64,000 nucleotides of DNA from Pseudoxanthomonas indica (GCF_900167565.1 NZ_FUZV01000001.1:806001-870000), one strand, 5' to 3'. Shown: positions 10,269-18,074, counted from the first letter of the stretch. Made by a program: numbers and translations. Notes: generated by a model from the letters alone, not told the origin.

Positions 10269-11236
10269 CGGCGCACCGCCTTGGCGTACTGCAGAGCCTG
10301 TTCGCGTAGCCCCATGTCGAGCAGGGACAGGAACACGTCCATCTCATAGGCGCAGCGTGCCTGGCCCAAGCCGGCATCGCGCACGAACTCGGTTTCGGCG
10401 CGTACCAGGGTGACAACCACCGGCGCTGGCGCAAGAACGCTGGGCTCCAGCTCCAGACCATCGTCGAGCAGACGGAGCAGTCGCGAGTCGAACGCCTTCG
10501 CGTCGCGCGGGACATGGGCCACCAGGTCCAGGCGAGGCATGCCCATCAGGTCGAGCTCCGGGGCATCGGTCTGCGCAACCGGCGTACCCGACAGGGCCAA
10601 CTTCTCCCATCCCGAGGGCGACGATGGCCCCAGCAGAGACACAGCGCGCTTCAGCAGCATTGCCGGAGGCTTGATCTGGGCTCCACGCTCAAAGCGGAAC
10701 CGCAGCGTTTGCGGCAGGGCACGGATCTTTGCCAGGAGTTCGGCGGAAACGTCCTCGGCAGCCACTTCGATACCGCGCCCCCACGAGTGCGCCACGCCGG
10801 CCTGCTTCAGTTCCACCAGCGCTTCGCGAATGGGGGTCTGCGAGGCACCGATCGTGTCCACGAGGCCTTTGATCGGTTGCGGCCCATCGTCTTCCAGGCT
10901 GGCACCCAGCAGGAGGCGCAGCACTTCGAAACGGTAGTTCGGTCGATCCAGCGGCAGGATTCCCGACTCGATGCGGTAGCCGGCCTGCTTCTCGATGGAA
11001 TCCCCGGCCCCTTGCTCGATGCTGAGGATCATGCGGGCGCGCACCTCAGGTGCGATGGCTGGCAGCAGACGGTCCCACTCTTCCTGGACGGTGGTCTCGC
11101 TGATCACCGGGTCCACCACGGTCATCCGCCCCTTGGACTGATTGACAGCCAACCTCGCTGCCAAGTCCAACGTCTCCGCTCTCAGTTCGCGGGTATTTCG
11201 CAGCTGGCGCAACGTCTTTTGAAGCGTGACGGCCAC
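10265..11236 (-). CDS. Winged-helix protein, AbiEi-like partner of the nucleotidyltransferase
   Basis: The product is 323 aa from a GTG at 11236 that follows GAGGAGG with a 5-base gap; a TTG 60 bases further upstream has no such site. A winged helix-turn-helix is visible at about 102-160 (GLVDTIGASQTPIREALVEL). The C-terminus (MDVFLSLLDMGLREQALQY) resembles the helical tail of AbiEi-type antitoxins. The predicted role is to neutralise or regulate the coupled nucleotidyltransferase and to bind the repeats just upstream. It could also be a GntR-like regulator of the whole operon. The assignment rests on fold features and gene order, not on a clear family match. Confidence 0.55.
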   Translation of the reverse strand: MAVTLQKTLRQLRNTRELRAETLDLAARLAVNQSKGRMTVVDPVISETTVQEEWDRLLPAIAPEVRARMILSIEQGAGDSIEKQAGYRIESGILPLDRPNYRFEVLRLLLGASLEDDGPQPIKGLVDTIGASQTPIREALVELKQAGVAHSWGRGIEVAAEDVSAELLAKIRALPQTLRFRFERGAQIKPPAMLLKRAVSLLGPSSPSGWEKLALSGTPVAQTDAPELDLMGMPRLDLVAHVPRDAKAFDSRLLRLLDDGLELEPSVLAPAPVVVTLVRAETEFVRDAGLGQARCAYEMDVFLSLLDMGLREQALQYAKAVRR

Positions 11237-11283
11237 GGCGCCCTCCTCGGTTCGAGACCCACGCTGGAATTCTGCATGTAATT

Positions 11284-11315
11284 TATTACTTTGCAAGCAA
11301 CAAATTACTTTGCAT
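11284..11315 (-). promoter_or_regulatory. Operator-like direct repeats in an AT-rich patch upstream of the winged-helix gene
   Basis: Two copies of TGCAAAGTAAT (minus strand) occur with a 19-base period, about two helical turns. They are followed by a small palindrome GTAAT-AA-ATTAC. This is the most AT-rich patch in the operon, and it fills the only real gap in it (11237-11320) besides the short one before mod. The layout suggests an internal promoter and a binding site for the winged-helix protein encoded right after it. Confidence 0.5.
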
Positions 11316-11320
11316 ATAAA

Positions 11321-14194
11321 TCATGTCAGCCGCCAGCGGATCCTGAACAAGGGCACGCTATGGCTGCGCTGGTTCATCCGCCGCTCCAAGACCGCGATCA
11401 GGGAATCCCGCTTGGCCTCGATCTCGTCCTCGACATCGAAGATCTCCTGCCGCTGGCGGCGCTGCTGGCGTTCCAGGGCCTTGATCTCATCCTGGACGCC
11501 CGCCTGCTGCTCAACGGTGCCGGCGGCGCGCGCGCGCCGCTTAGCGTCCTTCAGGCGCGCCTTGGTGTCGTGGAGGGACTGCTCGGCCGCCAGCAACTGG
11601 TCCTCGGCCCATTGGTCGAGCTTCTCGCGCTCGGCCTGGAAGTAGGTGTTGTTCTCTTCCAGCGCCTTGGCCAGGGCCGCATCGATCTGGCGGCGGACGT
11701 TGGCCTCGAAGTTGGCCGGCAAGGCAGCCGCATTCGCAGCGTCTGGGCCGAGGGCCCGGCCAGGCAACTCCAGCATGCGGCTGCAGACGTCCGTGTCGAG
11801 CCAGGCACCGTCGTCGGCCTGTGCGCTGAAGACGAGGTGCTCTTCAAGCTGGAAGCTCTCCAGTTCGAGCAGATTGAGCTCCAGCCAGCCAGCCTTTGCC
11901 GGCAATTGCTCCAGCACCGCGATGCGCTGACCGGCGGCACCGAGGTCGAACGCGATCTCGGCCACCGGGGTGTCGAGTCGCCGGCCCGTGTCCAGCACAT
12001 GCTCGCCCAAGGGATGGCTTAACCGGTAGACATGGCCGTCCTCTGGCGACGCCTGGCCCTTGCGGATGAGGTGATAGGTGCCGGTCGACGCATCGGACGT
12101 CGGCGCCTGCGGCAGCACGAATGACAGATGGGCGTCATCGAAACGCGCCTGCTCGCCGAGCACGTGGTGGGTCAGGCGCCAGAACAGAGCGCTGATGCGA
12201 TCAAGCTGAACGATGGCCTGCTCGCGATTCAGACGCAATCGTTCGACGACGCCGGTATCGAACGTGGCCAGCAACGCCTCTTCGGTTTGTCGCATCCGCG
12301 CTTGGATGCTTTCGTCCAGCTCCTCGCGCAACGCAGCAAAGGCCGTGTCAATCTCAACCGGCGTGCGGCAGGTGTCGAAGATATCGGCGATGCGCCGCTC
12401 GATGTCGATGCTGCTTTCGAGGCGGCCGAGGATCTCGTCGGAAGCGCCGAACACGCCGTCGAACAGGTGAAACTTCTCAGACAGCAGCTCCAGCACGCGC
12501 TGGTCGGCGGCGTTGCTCTGGTTGAGGAAGTTGATCACCACCACATCGTGCTTCTGCCCATAGCGATGGCAGCGACCGATGCGTTGCTCGACGCGCTGGG
12601 GATTCCATGGCAGGTCGTAGTTCACGACCAGGGCACAGAACTGCAGGTTGATGCCCTCGGCGCCGGCCTCGGTACAGATCAAAATTTCAGCCTGGTCGCG
12701 GAAGTGATCGATGACTGCGGTCCGGCGATCAATGGCATGGCTGCCCGTCACCCGGTCGCTGCCGGCATGCGCGGTCTGCCAGCGCTGGTAGATGCCGTTG
12801 AGGCCAGGGTCATTGGCCCGACCACTGAACTTGACCACCCGGCCGGCGTGGCCATGGGCTTCCAGAAAGCGGGCGAGATAGTCCTGGGTCCGGACGGACT
12901 CGGTGAAGATCACGACCTTGCGCGGCGCCCCGATGGCAGCCATGCGCTGGAAGCCCGTCTCCAATGCGCCCAGCAACGCGTGGGATTTCCGGTCCTCGCG
13001 TACCCCGCGGGCGACCAGGAGGTACTGCTCCAGCTCGACAATCTCGGCACGGAGCTTCTGCGGATCGATGTCGGGTGCACCGCCGCCGTCAAGTTTGCTG
13101 TCTTCTGCGGACTCGTCGTCCTCATCGAGGATGTCCGCATCGAATTCTTCGTCCCCGATCAGCTGAGCGAGCCAGTCACCCTGTTCGGCCTGCTGGTCCT
13201 CCAGCCGCCGCAGACGGGTCAGGATCGCCTCCAGCGTCGCTACAACGGCCTCTGTGGACGACGCGAGCAGTTTGCGAAGGATGAGACCCACCAAGTGCCG
13301 CTGGCGCACTGGAACGCCGTACGTGTCATCCCTGAGCAGGTAGCCAGACACCAGGTCGTAGACACATTGCTCGTCATCGCCCGGGATGAACGGAAACGTC
13401 AACGCCTTGCGGGCGGTGTACTGCACGTACTCCAGGACATCGCGACGCAGGGTGCGCTTGGTGAAGTCCGCCAAGCGGGCACGCAAGCCAGGCAGGGCCG
13501 AGTCGCCGCGCATGAAGCGGGTACGGAAGCTGACCCGGTCACCGAAGAGGTGGTCGTCGATGAGAGTCGACAGGCCGTACAGCTCCAGCAGGGAGTTCTG
13601 CAGGGGCGTGGCGGTCAGCAGCAGCTTGCGGGCGCCCGCCAAGGAGCGCTTGATCGACTGGCCGGTGTAGTGGCTTTCGCGGTACGCGTTACGGAGCTTG
13701 TGAGCTTCGTCGAGGACGGCCAGGTCCCATCGAACCGATGAGACGGCCTTCTCCATCCGGGCCGCGAAGTGGATTGAGACGATGCTGATGACGTCCTGGT
13801 CGAATGGGTTGTAGACGCCGTCATTGCGTGCCTGGTTCCAGGTGGTTGCATCCAGAACCTGGGTGGGCAGGTGGAACTTCTCGCTGAGCTCGGTCGCCCA
13901 TTGCTTGCGGAGGGACGCGGGGCAGATCACCAGGAGTCGACGTCGGCGCTCGGCCCAATACTGACCCAGGACCAACGCCGCTTCGATGGTCTTGCCGAGG
14001 CCGACTTCGTCGGCGAGCAGCACGCCCTTGGACAGCGGGTTCTGGAGGGCGAACAGCGCCGCTTCGATCTGGTGGGGATTGAGGTCTACCGCTGCATCGA
14101 ACAGGGCTTGGCCGATGCGGTCCAAGTCGCCCCCGCGCCGGCGCCTGGTTAGTTCCCACGCGAAGTATTTGGCTTGGTAGTCGGTCGTAGTCAT
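11321..14194 (-). CDS. SNF2-family helicase/translocase with C-terminal coiled coil
   Basis: The product is 957 aa from the ATG at 14194, which follows GGGGG; a longer in-frame start at 14221 is less likely. Motifs of the SNF2/RapA branch of superfamily 2 are present: Walker A in ADEVGLGKT at about 61-69, DEAH at 162-165, TATPLQN, and motif VI in QRIGRCHRYGQ. After the helicase core there is an all-new C-terminal region ending in a long charged coiled coil (about 830-940). It is the first gene of the five-gene operon. DISARM also contains an SNF2 helicase (DrmD), but none of the other DISARM genes are here. The role is probably DNA sensing or translocation for the defence operon. Confidence 0.85.
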   Translation of the reverse strand: MTTTDYQAKYFAWELTRRRRGGDLDRIGQALFDAAVDLNPHQIEAALFALQNPLSKGVLLADEVGLGKTIEAALVLGQYWAERRRRLLVICPASLRKQWATELSEKFHLPTQVLDATTWNQARNDGVYNPFDQDVISIVSIHFAARMEKAVSSVRWDLAVLDEAHKLRNAYRESHYTGQSIKRSLAGARKLLLTATPLQNSLLELYGLSTLIDDHLFGDRVSFRTRFMRGDSALPGLRARLADFTKRTLRRDVLEYVQYTARKALTFPFIPGDDEQCVYDLVSGYLLRDDTYGVPVRQRHLVGLILRKLLASSTEAVVATLEAILTRLRRLEDQQAEQGDWLAQLIGDEEFDADILDEDDESAEDSKLDGGGAPDIDPQKLRAEIVELEQYLLVARGVREDRKSHALLGALETGFQRMAAIGAPRKVVIFTESVRTQDYLARFLEAHGHAGRVVKFSGRANDPGLNGIYQRWQTAHAGSDRVTGSHAIDRRTAVIDHFRDQAEILICTEAGAEGINLQFCALVVNYDLPWNPQRVEQRIGRCHRYGQKHDVVVINFLNQSNAADQRVLELLSEKFHLFDGVFGASDEILGRLESSIDIERRIADIFDTCRTPVEIDTAFAALREELDESIQARMRQTEEALLATFDTGVVERLRLNREQAIVQLDRISALFWRLTHHVLGEQARFDDAHLSFVLPQAPTSDASTGTYHLIRKGQASPEDGHVYRLSHPLGEHVLDTGRRLDTPVAEIAFDLGAAGQRIAVLEQLPAKAGWLELNLLELESFQLEEHLVFSAQADDGAWLDTDVCSRMLELPGRALGPDAANAAALPANFEANVRRQIDAALAKALEENNTYFQAEREKLDQWAEDQLLAAEQSLHDTKARLKDAKRRARAAGTVEQQAGVQDEIKALERQQRRQRQEIFDVEDEIEAKRDSLIAVLERRMNQRSHSVPLFRIRWRLT

Positions 14195-14275
14195 GAGTCC
14201 CCCTGCACGCGATCGTAGCAAGGAGACGTTTTCCGGAGGGGCCGTCTTCCACCTATTACTATCTCTACGGAGCAG

Positions 14276-14367
14276 GGGGGGTGCTCCAACAAAAGGAGGT
14301 CCACGCGCTACGGCTACTTTTTGGAGGACGCCCCCAACCTCCCTATATTCTTACAGGAGCACCCCCC
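14276..14367. repeat. Perfect 12-bp inverted repeat (G6TGCTCC) with 68-base loop, upstream of the SNF2 gene
   Basis: GGGGGGTGCTCC at 14276-14287 pairs perfectly with GGAGCACCCCCC at 14356-14367. The loop contains further self-complementary GGAGG/CCTCC segments, so an RNA from either strand would fold strongly. It lies 82-173 bases upstream of the SNF2 start codon. It could be a structured leader, a small RNA or an unknown recognition element. Confidence 0.5.
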
Positions 14368-14483
14368 ATTATTTTGGTCATGAGGTGCGATCCGGATGCA
14401 TCGAATGGACTGGGCCGCTGACCCTAGTCTCCCGCGGAAATCCTCGTTCGGCTGACCGCCCCGCCTACTCAATGCGCCGGAGC

Positions 14484-14704
14484 GAATGGTTGAGATTCGA
14501 ATCGGCTGCAGCCGTTGCCGGGGCTAGGCTTGCGCTGTACGCGCCGCTTGAATGGTCGAGATTTCCTGAAAGAGGACGCGGTGCTGGGGGGAGTGCCCAC
14601 AAATCTCGACCATTGGCTTTCTGGCCGGAGCCAAACTTGAACCCAACACGTTGATCTGAAATGGGATTTCATCGCTGCTGATGCTTCAGGAATCTCGATC
14701 ATTC
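14484..14704. repeat. Four copies of a 14-15-bp motif in nested inverted pairs
   Basis: The motif GAATGGTYGAGATT occurs at 14484-14498 and 14550-14564 on the plus strand, and reversed at 14601-14615 and 14690-14704. The inner pair is a perfect 14-bp inverted repeat (14551-14564 with 14601-14614); the outer pair matches at 13 of 15. The arrangement is nearly concentric. It could be a remnant of a small non-autonomous transposon, a REP-like element or a cluster of regulator sites. Confidence 0.5.
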
Positions 14705-15021
14705 CGTCTGCCAAGTGTTCGGAACGCGCGGCTAGGCACAATCCGACGGGGAGTTGGCCGAAGCATCTTGGGTATCGGCCGATGCAAGGCCGGATCTTCA
14801 AAGCCATTCGGTGGACGGCGCAGCTCAGTCCAGAGCTGCTGGGCCAGCCGCTTCAACACATTGAGTGATCTCATTTCAGTCTCCTGACGCCGGGCAGTTC
14901 CATGGTCGCGCTCCTTCTGCGCGGCATCCAAGACCGACAAGCAACCGTCCGTCCGAGGCGAATCTGTCCGGTCTCGGGCGCATGGTGGCCGGCTGCTACT
15001 CCTAGATCAACGGGAGGAGCC

Positions 15022-15351
15022 ATGGCCACCAGTAACCCCATGCACCAACCCGACTTCCAATCTCGGTTCCAGGCGGCCGTGAAATGGCTTCAGGCATGGC
15101 CGTGGCGAACAGAAGCCGCGGATCGGCGGTTTGCCTTTGAGCTGTCACTTGCCTGGGCAAGGCGTGTGATCTATGCCGGGGACGACCCGCGGTCCTGCGA
15201 TCAACAGGGACTGGTCTGGAACCTGTGGGCTGCATTCCGGGAGATTCACGGAGACGAGCCTTCAGAGCACATCACGGTCGTGTTCGTTGCGGTCTTCAAC
15301 TACTGGCTTCGTTCATCCGAAGCGCTTGAGGCCATGCTTGCGGAGAACTAA
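15022..15351 (+). CDS. Hypothetical protein
   Basis: A 109-aa soluble, tryptophan-rich protein of unknown function. The ATG at 15022 follows GGGAGGA with good spacing; an in-frame upstream extension has poor composition. Aromatic-rich segments (AVKWLQAWPW and LVWNLWAAF) suggest a compact helical fold. It ends 4 bases into the convergent XRE regulator gene. I do not recognise the family; it is probably an island-specific accessory gene. Confidence 0.6.
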   Translation: MATSNPMHQPDFQSRFQAAVKWLQAWPWRTEAADRRFAFELSLAWARRVIYAGDDPRSCDQQGLVWNLWAAFREIHGDEPSEHITVVFVAVFNYWLRSSEALEAMLAEN

Positions 15352-15647
15352 CGAACCTTGGCCGTCTTACCTGCCCGCTTGGATGGCGTCAGGCGCCCTA
15401 GATCGCGCCGGGTGCGCGCCTCGAACTCGGCAACCACCTCCAGGAAGTCACGTCCCAACACCTGGCACATGTCACGCAGTTCGATGACATCAAGCCGTCT
15501 GACGCCGCGCTCCACATCGGAGACAAAGGACTGGCTCCGATTCAACTGAACAGAAAGTTCCGCCTGAGTGACCCCGGCGCGCACTCGCTCCTCGCGAACC
15601 AGTTCGCGTAAGAGGCTGTACTCGGGGCGATGAATCGTCTTTGGCAT
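15348..15647 (-). CDS. XRE-family helix-turn-helix regulator
   Basis: A 99-aa protein with a Cro/CI-type HTH at about residues 15-70; the recognition region reads VTQAELSVQLNRSQSFVSDVE. The C-terminal 30 residues are basic. It is divergent from the secreted-protein gene at 15741, and a perfect palindrome lies between them. It therefore probably controls itself and that gene, and possibly island functions more widely. The 3' end overlaps the convergent hypothetical gene by 4 bases. Confidence 0.82.
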   Translation of the reverse strand: MPKTIHRPEYSLLRELVREERVRAGVTQAELSVQLNRSQSFVSDVERGVRRLDVIELRDMCQVLGRDFLEVVAEFEARTRRDLGRLTPSKRAGKTAKVR

Positions 15648-15694
15648 GGCCGCACAGGTCTTGGCGGCTATGCAAGCTATATGCGATCTTTAGA

Positions 15695-15711
15695 TATCTG
15701 AAAATCAGATA
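15695..15711. promoter_or_regulatory. Palindromic operator between divergent XRE and secreted-protein genes
   Basis: TATCTGA-AAA-TCAGATA is a perfect 7-3-7 palindrome midway in the 93-bp divergent gap, 48 bp from the XRE start and 30 bp from the other gene's ATG. Size and symmetry fit a dimeric XRE repressor site. Confidence 0.6.
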
Positions 15712-15740
15712 CGCGCCGCTAATCACAAAGGACCGAGTCC

Positions 15741-16323
15741 ATGGAACGCCTGTCTGCCCTGCTGCTAGTCATGATCTGCACCACTGCGAGCGGCGGGGCG
15801 TCCGCACAAGTGTCGGCCAGTCCCTCCGATTGGGAGCTGAAGGGTCTAAAGCTCGATATGACGATCGAGGAGGTCAAGGCCAGGTTTCCGGCCTCGGAGT
15901 GCAAGACCCGCGCCCCTGGCATCGAGATGTGCATCGACAAGACCGCAACCTTCGCGGGTGGCTCGGCGCACCTCGTGACCAAGTTCCTCGACGGCCAACT
16001 GGTCAGCATCACGCTCAACCGCATCTCAATCGAGCAGACCGAGAGCGCGGGGCAGGGCCTCATCGCCAAGTTCGGCGCCCCCCCCCCCCCACCAGAACGT
16101 CTCGCGGCGCAAGTACATCGAGAGCACGGGCAAGAACCGCATGGTGACGTTCCTGACGTGGCAGACCGGCGATGTTGCCATCAATGTCGACCCGATGGAT
16201 CAGTTCGTCAGCAAGACAAAGACCAACTACGGCTCGGTCAGCCTGATGTACCGCGACAAGCACAATTCCATCTGGTTACCCCGAGCACGGAACCCTAATG
16301 CGGGTGTGCCGACGGATATCTAG
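15741..16323 (+). pseudogene. Secreted hypothetical protein, frame broken at a C13 tract
   Basis: The first 113 or so codons encode a signal peptide (cleavage near SAQ, residue 23) and a periplasmic-type domain (WELKGLKLDMTIEEVKARFP). At 16078-16090 there are 13 consecutive C residues. After the tract the original frame degenerates, while the +1 frame resumes good protein (MVTFLTWQTGDVAINVDP) to a TAG at 16321-16323. With 12 C (or 9 or 15) the gene would encode one protein of 193 aa. This may be slippage-driven on/off switching, fixed decay or a sequencing error. The function is unknown. Expression is probably governed by the XRE operator upstream. Confidence 0.65.
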
Positions 16324-16403
16324 GGAACAATCCGCAATCCTCATAGATGCCCAACCGCCATAGGTGCCCACTCGATGGGTAGGCACCTATGGCTGCGACG
16401 GCA

Positions 16404-17501
16404 TCAATGGGCGCTTGGCATGTGCCAAAGCACCCGACTGCCCGGACCAAATCCATCCCGTTCACGAACGATGGCCAAGCGATCACTGGCCAGACGAACC
16501 ATCTTCTTGGTGTATCCGGCACCCATCGCCTGATCGATAACCTCCGCGGCGGGCTTCGGTCCACTGGACAGGTACGACCTAAGCCAGGCATCGATCTCGT
16601 CCAAATTTCTGCCCACGCCAGGCTCTCTGTCTTCAAACTGGCTCATCAGGTCGCTGACACTGCCCTCCAGCTACTGCTGCCAAGCGATCCTGGAAGCTGG
16701 CACACCCTCGGCAACATCGATGGCCTCGACGCCGTAGCCGAAACCACCGCCGTCTGGGCCCAGGTTGCTCTTGGCTCGAATCAATGCCCGCGGCCTCTCA
16801 TCCGCGTCACCTCGGCCGCTTACGGTCACCAGCACCACTCTGGCGACAGCCGCGAAGGCCAAACTGCCGGTGACCCGCTCGACGGCGTCTCGACCAGCCG
16901 TCCCCTTCGAGAAGTGAGAGATGCCGAGAACACAAGCCCCGGTGTGCTGGGCAAGGTCGACGACTGGCTGGAGATTTCGCCTGACCTCCGTGTTCTTGTG
17001 ACTATCGCCACTGACCGCGCTGACGATGGGATCGAGGATGACCACCCGGACATTCCCCATCCGGTGCATCGCCTCCTCCAACAGAGGCAGATCCAACGCT
17101 GGGTCGAATACCCTGCTGCGCTCGTCCGTCGCGACACGTTGGATCACGTGCACGTTCGACCGATCGGCGTCCGCCGCGATCAAACGCGGGATCAAGGTGT
17201 GCTCCAGGCCGTCCTCCCCGGTCCAGATCAACACCTTCCCAGCCGGCGCAACTGTGTTGTCTGGCCAAGTGCCACCGCGACTCACTACTGCTGCAACCTC
17301 CATGGCCAGGGTGGTCTTGCCAGACCCGGGAGCGCCGGCAAGCAGATGCAGTTCACCGCCGGCCAGGAAATCCCGCCAGACCCAAGAGATCGCCACCGGC
17401 ACGACGAGGTCCGTTCGCACCATTTCGACGCGCACTTCCCTCGTGCGCCTATCTTCCTCAAGCCGCCTATAGGCGAGTTCTTCCAAGGATTCAGCGGACA
17501 C
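16404..17501 (-). pseudogene. RepA-like AAA ATPase with C-terminal winged helix, split by an in-frame TAG
   Basis: The ATPase part (276 codons from the GTG at 17501, preceded by GGGAGG) has Walker A GAPGSGKTT and Walker B VVILDPI, typical of RepA-like hexameric helicases used for island or plasmid replication. After ASRIAWQQ there is TAG at 16671-16673. The same frame continues through LEGSVSDL into an 80-aa winged-helix domain (DEIDAWLRSYLSSGPKPAAE) ending at 16404. From memory, related proteins carry both parts in one chain of about 370 aa, so this looks like a nonsense mutation. The start overlaps the primase gene's stop by 11 bases. The truncated ATPase might still work without its C-terminal domain. 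Confidence 0.72.
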
Positions 17502-17925
17502 GGAAGACCTCCCGCGCCATGGCAATCCGTTCGCAAGCGCTCGCCAGACGGTCGTGCGCTGAATCATAGAGCGGTATCCCTGCACGCAACGTATCAGAAG
17601 CCGCAAGTACGAGTTCAAGTTCGAAAGAAACGCCATCAATCGCGACAGCACGGTGCGTGTCCGCCAGTCGGCGTTTCAGCTCGGCCCTGTCGCTTTGCGA
17701 CATGTGTGTCGTCGTAGTGCGGACGAACAAGTCCGCCAGCGTCAGCCCAAGCGATTGCACAATGTCGAGTGCGCTACATTCAGCGAAGCACTTGAGCAGC
17801 ACACGGCCATCATCCGCCTCCGTAACCGAGAGGCTTGGCTTCCGGTCAGGGTGGCTCGGGCACTTAGCCATCCAGCCGGGACCGTTCCTCCGGACGCCGT
17901 CGAGTCCATTGACGACAAGATCCAC
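17491..17925 (-). CDS. CHC2-type zinc-finger primase-like protein
   Basis: About 144 aa from a GTG at 17925; the exact start is uncertain, as the frame is open further upstream. The N-terminal zinc-finger motif reads CPSHPDRKPSLSV with the second half LLKCFAEC, as in the zinc-binding domain of DnaG-type primases. The catalytic TOPRIM domain is absent, which is common for such proteins on P4-like islands. It is coupled to the downstream RepA-like ATPase by an 11-base overlap, so the two probably form the island's replication-initiation module. Downstream of the finger the product is helical and charged. Confidence 0.72.
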   Translation of the reverse strand: MDLVVNGLDGVRRNGPGWMAKCPSHPDRKPSLSVTEADDGRVLLKCFAECSALDIVQSLGLTLADLFVRTTTTHMSQSDRAELKRRLADTHRAVAIDGVSFELELVLAASDTLRAGIPLYDSAHDRLASACERIAMAREVFRVR

Positions 17926-18031
17926 AGGGCGAACACCTAACCCGGCAGTGGATCTGCGGAACGATGGCGCCGCCGCAGTTACTCGTATAGGCTGTGAATC
18001 GAGAGACGTCCGGCTAGGATTCTCTTGCTCT

Positions 18032-18067
18032 CCGAAGCCCGCCCCGCCAGGCGGGCTTCGGTCTTTT
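18032..18067 (+). terminator. Strong plus-strand terminator between AlpA and primase genes
   Basis: A perfect 12-bp stem (CCGAAGCCCGCC / GGCGGGCTTCGG) with a 6-base loop is followed by TCTTTT on the plus strand. The flanking genes run on the minus strand, so it implies a rightward transcript ending here, probably a non-coding or antisense RNA from 17.9-18.0 kb. Confidence 0.7.
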
Positions 18068-18074
18068 GGGGGAC

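Larger units (their letters stand above)
14195..15021. other. 827-bp gene-free region upstream of the defence operon
   Basis: No convincing coding sequence lies here. It must contain the promoter for the SNF2-led operon (leftward). It also contains the two inverted-repeat structures listed separately (14276-14367 and 14484-14704). The rest shows nothing I can identify. Short open frames on both strands here have poor composition and no ribosome sites. Confidence 0.6.

Noticed and set aside
2688..14194. The defence operon as DISARM or BREX
   Set aside because: It has an SNF2 helicase and a methyltransferase, but no DUF1998 (DrmB), no phospholipase D (DrmC), no DrmA-type helicase, and none of PglZ, BrxC or BrxL.
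14222..14900. Open frames on both strands in the gene-free region upstream of the SNF2 gene
   Set aside because: Their residue composition is poor (Arg/Ser/Pro-rich), they have no ribosome sites, and they overlap the inverted repeats.
1160..16673. Possible TAG recoding on the island, given two in-frame TAG codons
   Set aside because: The DUF7673 gene and the secreted-protein gene end in TAG at sensible places, and no suppressor tRNA is visible in the window. Nonsense mutations are the simpler explanation.
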